From the NCBI GenBank assembly GCA_014529385.2, contig CM043969.1:10765001-10829000 (forward strand): a DNA stretch of 64,000 nt. The letters run 5' to 3'. Under the pieces are notes generated by a model, which worked only from the letters and a program-made list of their open reading frames with translations, had not been told where the DNA came from and made no database searches. The position numbers were made by a program, and so were the translations under genes. Source of the DNA: Adiantum capillus-veneris (Eukaryota; Streptophyta; Polypodiopsida; Polypodiales; Pteridaceae). Position 1 is the stretch's first letter. The number at the start of each line of letters is the position of its first letter. Below, in pieces: positions 57,204 to 64,000 of this stretch.

Positions 57204-59395
57204 ATGGAGCAGATGATGCAGTAGTTTGCAGCATACATGCAACAGCAATAGGCTTCCCAGCAGCAACATAATTTGCAAGAGCGGATTCGCAAAGCTCGGC
57301 AAAGTGTTACAGAAAAGCTGCAACGGTTTGAGGGCAGAGATATTTCAAAATTTTGCAATCTGTATGAGTAGTCTATTGAAGATAATGGTATTGAAGACCA
57401 GGATTCAGTGGAAGGATTTCATCTGATTGCAGTGCCAGAACTTAGGGACCAGATTAAAGAAATTCAAGCGGCTCAAGGGCCGAACTCGCAGGAATTTAAG
57501 AAGGCGCTGCAAGAGGAATATTTTCTGGAGGATTCTCAACGGGTGACCAGACAGAGTTTTACGAAGTGGGTGCAGAAGAAGGGTAAAAATTTATATGCAC
57601 GAGAACTGTTGCGAGAGTTTGAAAAGAAGTTTGATCAGTTATCGTTAGCAGAACAACGTTCCTTGAGGGATCAAAAGGTGGAATTGTTTATTCAAGCTGC
57701 TGATCCGTGACTACAAAAGAATTTGGTGCAATTATTGGAGGATCCAGCGGGAGAATTGGGATTGACATCAGATTGGAAAATAGTATCTGAAGCGGTTAAC
57801 ATGATCATAAAACGACAGAAGCGGGTTGATAAGCAAATCGTGATCGAGGTACTGGATGATGATGAAGAAGAGCTTAAGAGAAGCCGCCCTCGACATTACC
57901 AAAAGTGGAGGGGCCTATTCTTGATGATCTCGTTAAAGGTATTGAAGAACTAAATTTGAATTTTAAAACTGTTAAATTTGAAGGGTTAGCTGCAAAGGCG
58001 TCTACTTCTGAACCTAAGCAGCAGCAACCACCACGTAAAAATTAGGATCGATGCATGTGGTGCGATAGTGAAGACCACAGGTTTGTGAGAGAGTGTCATG
58101 AGTTTGATGAAGCTTATAAGAAGAATGTGGTTTTCTGGAAAGACAAGAAGATTCATCTCAGGGCGACAGGGGAATTGCTCCGCTTGAACTTTGGCAGAGG
58201 CGGAATGAAGAAGATAGTGGAGGAAATACAGCATAATGTTGCCCTTGTGGAAGCAGCTACATATGGGCTGCAAGTTTTTGGTAAGGAAGATGATGATGGT
58301 ACAGGTACAAAGGGCCAGTTGTGGCCATATGCTTTAAAGACAGTAGAAGCAGGTAAGGTAACATATGGGAAGTTACGCCAGGTGGGTAATTCAATTCGAG
58401 AAACTACTGGGTGGACCAATCCAGTGGATTCTCTTTCAATATATGCTTATATTGCTAAAGCTCAAGCCAATGAAGCTATGGTGGAAGAGAAGCGGAAAAG
58501 AGATGAAGAGGTGGCTGGGACGTCAAAAAGGCAGACGAGATCCAACAATAAGAAAGAAGAAGGGCCAGCTCCTAAACCTGCTCCGGAGGTGGTTATGGAA
58601 GAAGCTCCGAAGGACAAGAAGCAAGGTAAGCCTAAAGGGCCCTCGTATAAACTCAAGTCTGATATTGAATTGGCTACAGATTTGAAGAAAGTTTTTGAAG
58701 AACGTATCCTAAATAGTAAAGTGGAGCTCACATTGGGGGATATTCTTGGAATTGCTAAGTGCGAGTTCCACGAAGAGATCATTGACATTATGAAAAGGAA
58801 GCGAAAAGTACCGAGTGATCAAGAGTCAGATCTAGTTAAAAGCCAAGTGGTTCGTCACATTGAAGCAATCTTGGAAGACTATGAAGATTATTTAGCAGAT
58901 CTTGAAGAAGAAGAGCCAAAGCCTGTGGTGGTTCCCAGCTTGATTATACCTGAGGTAAGAAACATGCATTTTAATGATGGTGAAGATGAAGAAGTTATAC
59001 CCAAGAGTCACTTTTCGAGGACTCATTGGGCAAGAGCAACGACAGAAACAGTGGTAAAGCTTGGCGACATTGAGGAGCCGGTCTTAGCCCTCATAGACCA
59101 TGGTTTGGAAATCAATCTCATGGCAAAGAATTTGCACCAAAAGGGGAAGTGGCCTATTGATGTAGATCACGGGTGGCAGATTCGAGCTGCCAACATGCTT
59201 CCTAGAGATCTTTATGGTGCATGCGCAAATGTTAAGGTAACTATTGGGGATGTCTGTGATGAGTAGAACTTTTTTATACAGGAGCATTCCTCCTACCCAT
59301 TGATTCTGGGACAACCCTACATTACGGCTGTGTGGATGGAAACTAAGGTGCTAGATGATGTCTCAGCCTATGCCAGGGTTTGAAGTTGAGATGGT
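57204..59395 (+). pseudogene. Gypsy Gag and protease, decayed
   Basis: Starts at ATG 57204 (GCCATGGAG). Early TAG codons fall at 57222 and 57249, then TAG near 57369 and TGA at 57708. A frame change near 57895 and a TAG near 58043 follow. A CCHC knuckle CMWCDSEDHRFVREC (58052-58096) follows. The long open part to 59266 has a Lys/Glu-rich linker and an aspartic protease with LIDHGLEINLMAK, in which the usual D(T/S)G is DHG, then KGKWPIDVDHGWQIRAAN. After the TAG at 59264-59266 the domain continues (SSYPLILGQPYI). Most stops look like CAG to TAG or CGA to TGA. Confidence 0.82.
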
Positions 59396-59693
59396 AAGAA
59401 AGCGGTTCAATTTCTAACTGTATGTGTTGATCATGTTAGAAACAAAGACAGTTTACGTGATCATCAAATGCCAAAGATACGCAAGTAGTTTAAAGACCAA
59501 AGATTTGCTTAGGATTTTCTTGGGGTGCCACTATAAAGCGGGACTATGGTGGTGCAAGTGAGGAGAAGTTATCGCAGAGAGAAACCTTCTCTTCAGGATT
59601 TCTAGGGTTGACATCTGAGGGTTCAGTATCTTACAAGAAATTTAATGATTTAACTAAGGGGAGAAACAATATGTTTCAAGCATTCAAAGTGAC

Positions 59694-62600
59694 TTGCAGG
59701 GATGTGATGTGCTAGAACCGGATGATGTGATTTCAGGAATCTTCGAAGAGATCTCTTATGTTGATACTATGTCAGAGCTTGAGGATATCAAGCAGAACAG
59801 GTTAGAAAGTGGAACTAAAGTTGTTAAAGTGCACTCAATGGACATGTATGAAGAGCTGGACATATACGAGGCACTTATGCATATTGAGGATGACTTGGAT
59901 AAAGAAGTTGAAGCACAGGTAGAGACGAAGTACAAGACAGTTGCAAAGAAAGTGAGACATGTGGCTACACCTCTACCAAAGGTAAGTGATGGAGTAATTA
60001 AATAAGCTTCTCGACATCCTATGCTCAGAAATCCTAAGAACATTGGGCACAAGTTTACTAAAGAGACATTGCTGCAGTTGAAGGTGGGAGAAGATAGTTT
60101 TCTCAACGAAGAGGAAATCAAGTGTTTTCAAGGTATGCTCGAAAAACATGGTAAAGCTTTTGCCTTTGAGCCAAGTGAGATTGGGTGTGTGGATCCAAGT
60201 GTTGTTGCACCTATGGTTATATTCACTGTTCCTCACATGCCATGGAGCTTACGTCCTATTCCAGTTCCTAAAGCTCACTTGCCAAAGCTTATCAATTTGC
60301 TTAATGAGAAGATACAAATGGGAATCTTGGAACCATCATGTGCGCCATACTCTAATCGATGGTTCACTGTTCCGAAGAAAAATGGTACTTTAAGGTTTAT
60401 ACAGGATATGCAGCCTGTTAACAAGGTAACAATCTTCAATGTGGGTACTGGCCCAATTGTGGATGAATTTGCTGAGGCTTTTGTAGGTAGGTCAATTTAC
60501 TCTATGGGCGATCTTTATTTTGGATATGATCAATTTCAGTTAGCTTTGGAGAGCAGGGATCTTACTACGATGTGTACACCTCTCAGATTGGTAAGGATGT
60601 GCACTCTGCCACAGGGTGCTACTAATTCTGTAGCTCATATGATGAACGGAATGAATAAGGTATTAAGGGACTTTATCCCACATGTTACTATGCCTTTCAT
60701 TGATGATCTACGGATTAAGAGTTGTGAGGAAGGCTCAAAAGATGAAGTAAAAGATCAAAGGGGGTGCCGACAGTTTGTTGCTCAACATATTGCTGACTGT
60801 GATGCTATTTTATCTAGGCTTGAAGAAGTTAACTTAACACTTTCAGGGCAAAAATCAACTTTTGGTGCCAAAGAGGTTCTAATTGTAGGGCACATGTGCA
60901 ATCCAGAAGGTAGAAGGCCAAGCCAGCTATTCAAAAGATGAATGAAACGTGCTCTTCGATTACTGAAGTTTGTCGGTTTCTGGGTGCATGTGTTTTCTAT
61001 CTTATTTGGCTGCCACATTTTGCTCATGTTGCAGAAGTGCTTTATCAACTGCTAAGAAAAGGTAAAAGATTTGTTTGGGAAGAAGTTCATACACAGGCTA
61101 TCAGGAAATTAAAGAAGATGCTTCTTGAGGCTCCGACCTTGAGGAAAGTAGACTACAAATGCGGAAGGCCAATAATTTTAACAGTTGACACTAGCCCGAC
61201 AGGTATTGGATGGGCTATAGGTCAAGATGATGAAGAAGGTAACATGTATGCAGTTCGGTTTGGAGCAAAAGTGCTCAATGCTCGCCAAAGAGGCTACCCA
61301 CAGGTTAAGAGAGAACTTTGGGGCGTTGCTACTGCTCTAAGGTCTAATAAAGAATACTTTATTGGAGCTTCAGTCGTGGTAGAGACAGATTGCTTGCCAC
61401 TGATAGGGATGATTGCAAATTGCTCTACTCCGGATATTGCTATGCTACGATGGATAGCCTATATTAAGTCTCTTAATCCTGAATTTTGCATATTGCAGGT
61501 AGAGATAATCCTGTTGCAGATATGTTATCAAGAGCTAGATTTGAAGATGAAGAAGAGATGCTGACCACAAGTGATGATGTTGGCTTGAAGTTCTATTCGT
61601 CTTCTTATCAGCATGCAAATTGTGGAAATATTGCTCATGCTTTTGAGGTATTTTCTGAAGAGTTCTATGAAGGAGAATGGCTTTTGATTGGTCGCTACCT
61701 TAGCACTCTTACTAAGCATGAAGAGTGGATGGATCAAGAGTACAAAAAGATCAGGAAGAAAGCTTACGACTATTTTCTGAAGGATGGGCATTTATGGAAG
61801 CAGCCAAAATGCTCTAAAGGAGTACCGCAGCGCGTTGTTTGTGATAAAGTGACTCAACAGCATGCTATCAAAGAGTTTCATGAAAGTTTATGGGCTGGAC
61901 ACAGAGGGGTCTGAGCAACTTTTGTCAAGATTAAGGATCGTTACTGGTGGAAAGGTATGTATAAAGATGTGGCTCAGTTTGTAGAGACATGCCTAATATT
62001 ACAACAGTATTCTAATGTACAACATCGAGATGGATTGCATCCCACCTATCTGCTGGCTATGCACTACAAGTGGGTGGTGGACCTGATTACCATGCCAGTA
62101 GGTGTTTGGCAGATGCGGTATATTGTTCTTGACAGAGAGGATCTTACTAATCAGGTGGAAGGCAGAGCCTTGCGTACCAAGGCTACCGGTTCCGTATGCA
62201 AGTTCTTGCTTGAGTATGTTATTTCCAGGTATGGGTGTGTTGGTAGGATTACTGCTGATAGAGGAGAGCTTGATGCAGATGAAGCTCGGGATTTCTTTGC
62301 TCGCTTGGGCATTAAATTGGCTCTCACTACAGCATACAATCCAGAGGGTAATGGAAAAAGTGAAAGAGGGCATCTGCCTATTGTTAAAGCTTTAGCAAAG
62401 GCATGCCATGGACATATTGGTGATTGGACTAAACTCTTACCATTTTCTTTATGGGCTAATCAAACTACACATAGTTCTGTTACAGGTTTTATGCCATTTG
62501 AGCTAATGTACGGGAAAAAACCTATTATGCCTACAGAGGAAGCGGTTATCTCTTGGACCATAATGCCATGGGAAGAAGGTATGTCTACAGAAGATTTGCT

Positions 62601-62960
62601 TGCATTGCGCATACGCCAACTTGAGAGACGTCAAGAAGATATTGAATAGGCTAAAGTAATGCTTAAGGAAGAAAGGTTGAAGAACAAAGCAGCGTTTGAT
62701 GGTAAGCACAGACTACGACCTCGTGCTATTAAAGATGGGGATTGGGTCCTTGTATATGACAGTAGCCTGGAGAACTAGTACACTGCTATGCGAAAGATGG
62801 TTAAATGATGGTTCAGACCATATGTAGTACTTCATGTTTATGATAATGCGACCTACAAGTTATACGAGCTTGATGACACTGAGCTCAAGGTGCCTATTGC
62901 AGGGAAAAGAGTTAAGTTGTTTAAGCAACGAGATGGTGAGATTAATATTGGAGACTTCAA
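59694..62960 (+). pseudogene. Gypsy reverse transcriptase, RNase H and integrase, decayed
   Basis: RT: PHMPWSLRPIPVPKAH, PYSNRWFTVPKKNGTLRFIQ, LPQGATNS and catalytic FIDDL near 60700. A frameshift follows near 60915. RNase H: LTVDTSPTGIGWAIGQ and RELWGVATAL with ETDCLPL. A frameshift near 61493 leads to HIAGRDNPVADMLSR. Integrase: HESLWAGHRG then a TGA (61912), VETCLILQQYS (second zinc Cys replaced by Leu), Asp in WVVDLITMP, Asp in ITADRGEL and Glu in GKSERGH. A C-terminal tail (YELDDTELKVPIAGKRVKLF) follows. No chromodomain was seen. Stops at 60003, 61912, 62647, 62777 and 62806. Confidence 0.88.
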
Positions 62961-63073
62961 CACAGATCAAGCTCCTGAGACAATGTTATGTATGCATCAT
63001 ACGATGAGTCAGATGATGCTCCTGATGATGCTTTATAAGTGCGGTTGGCACAGACCGGAGGCTGTACATGTTC

Positions 63074-63085
63074 ACAGGGGGTGGA
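63074..63085 (+). other. Polypurine tract of the gypsy element
   Basis: CAGGGGGTGGA immediately before the 3' LTR. The same tract precedes the LTRs of the Gag-only element. Confidence 0.8.
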
Positions 63086-64000
63086 TGTCGTGCAGCTCCG
63101 CTCCCATGCTAAGAAAGATGCCAAGAAAATTCACATCAAGTTTGTTTGAAGCTTACACGATTAATGAACAGTGATTAGGGCCTGGTAACAGTCCAAGTTC
63201 AATGCTGAATGTATGACAAATGCGGCTGAAAGAGCCAAAACATATGCCTTAATGATGCCAAAAATGATTATGCTTTATTTGAGCACATATGGAAGATTAT
63301 GATGTAAAACTGCAGTGCTTGAAGTGCTCTACCGGCCTGTCTTTACGGCTCGTCGATTGGAGCTACGATGAAGAAGTTATGGCAGTTTAAAGTTGGAGTT
63401 AATGTAGATTCGCACCGGATTGGGCAACTGCAGCTGAGGTGACAGAATTGAAGTGAATGCATGGGCTTGAAGTGCTCACTTTGTGGAGCGCATCGGTCTT
63501 TTCAGATTAGCGATCGGAGTTCCGGTTGCCAAGTTATTGGCCGTTAAATATTCACCGGGGGCCGGTTCTGTACCAATCTGGTCGGGCTCGGTCAGAGTGC
63601 TAACTCGAAATTTTTGAACTTTATCCAGGTTTTGGAATGCAATGATTGCGCAGAAAAGTCAACGTGGCTGCGGCATGCTAGAGAAAAATGAGGTGCCAAA
63701 CATTGCCTTGGCCGACATGTATGCTAATTGTGGTGCCCTTACAATGGCTATGGCCTCCCAATAGAGAAAAATAATCTACTTGGCATTGCTTTAGTCAGTA
63801 TGTATGCCAATCTTAGACACCTAGATTGTGCATGCCTGGTCTTCAAGAAACTTATGCACCGACGAGATGTTGTCAGTTGGATACAAGCTTACATGGAGTA
63901 TGGATAATCCTTTGAGGCAGTCGGTATGTATGCAAAAAAGGGTGTACCGAAGATGTTATGATTGGAAATACCTTGGACGAGATGTATGCCATGCACGATG
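63086..64000 (+). repeat. 3' LTR of the gypsy element (first 915 bp, cut by window end)
   Basis: Starts TGTCGTGCAGCTCCGC and is colinear with 54813-55727 without large gaps, including the PPR fragment at 63640-64000. Confidence 0.92.

Larger units (their letters stand above)
54813..64000 (+). mobile_element. Autonomous-type Ty3/gypsy element, decayed, running off the window
   Basis: 5' LTR 54813-57127, internal region 57128-63085, 3' LTR from 63086 to beyond 64000. The order protease, reverse transcriptase, RNase H, integrase is that of gypsy. The left flank is AGCGT; the right flank is outside the window. The first 265 bp of the two LTRs differ at about a dozen sites by eye, so the copy is moderately old. 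Coding parts hold many stops and at least four frameshifts. Confidence 0.92.

Overview
The window reads as nuclear DNA of a land plant, most likely a seed-free vascular plant such as a fern. This is inferred from Ty1/copia and Ty3/gypsy elements primed by plant-type initiator-Met tRNA sites, fragments of PLS-class pentatricopeptide (PPR) genes, multi-exon coding with GT/AG introns, and long simple-sequence tracts. I found no intact host gene. Nearly everything recognisable is transposable-element sequence, much of it nested and broken.

Layout. (1) 419-5596: a copia element on the minus strand with 227-bp LTRs and target duplication AGACT. (2) 5602-7506 unassigned, then a lone minus-strand LTR with primer site (7507-7692). 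(3) 8405-10990 (protease side) and 25135-27339 (Gag side) are complementary parts of one minus-strand gypsy family. They are probably one element split by everything between. (4) 12628-23627: an 11.0-kb DNA transposon with 21-bp terminal inverted repeats, inserted in a ~160-bp tandem repeat array. It carries a decayed DDE transposase gene on the minus strand. On the plus strand is a decayed five-exon gene with a RING-like segment, acidic repeats and an FCP1/NIF-like HAD phosphatase domain. (5) 28700-32453: an older, internally deleted plus-strand copy of the same copia family. (6) 34343-39520: a second near-full copia copy, minus strand, target duplication AAATA. (7) 39526-40745: the 3' end and LTR of another gypsy element. 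(8) 40975-42155: five near-identical palindromes about 285 bp apart. (9) 42895-52112: a tandem LTR-internal-LTR-internal structure, minus strand, encoding a Gag-like protein but no reverse transcriptase. (10) 54229-54812: a LINE tail. (11) 54813-64000: an autonomous but decayed gypsy element of the same LTR superfamily, running off the right edge.

The elements in (9) and (11) share LTR ends, primer site, polypurine tract and LTR blocks, which suggests a non-autonomous/autonomous pair. All four of their LTRs contain pieces of PPR coding sequence. The two near-full copia copies sit at different target sites yet share an in-frame TAG between integrase and reverse transcriptase. The degraded third copy has CAG there.

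The most novel object is the 11-kb transposon: an unusual transposase family together with a second, host-like composite gene. All identities and counts were made by eye. No database search was run.
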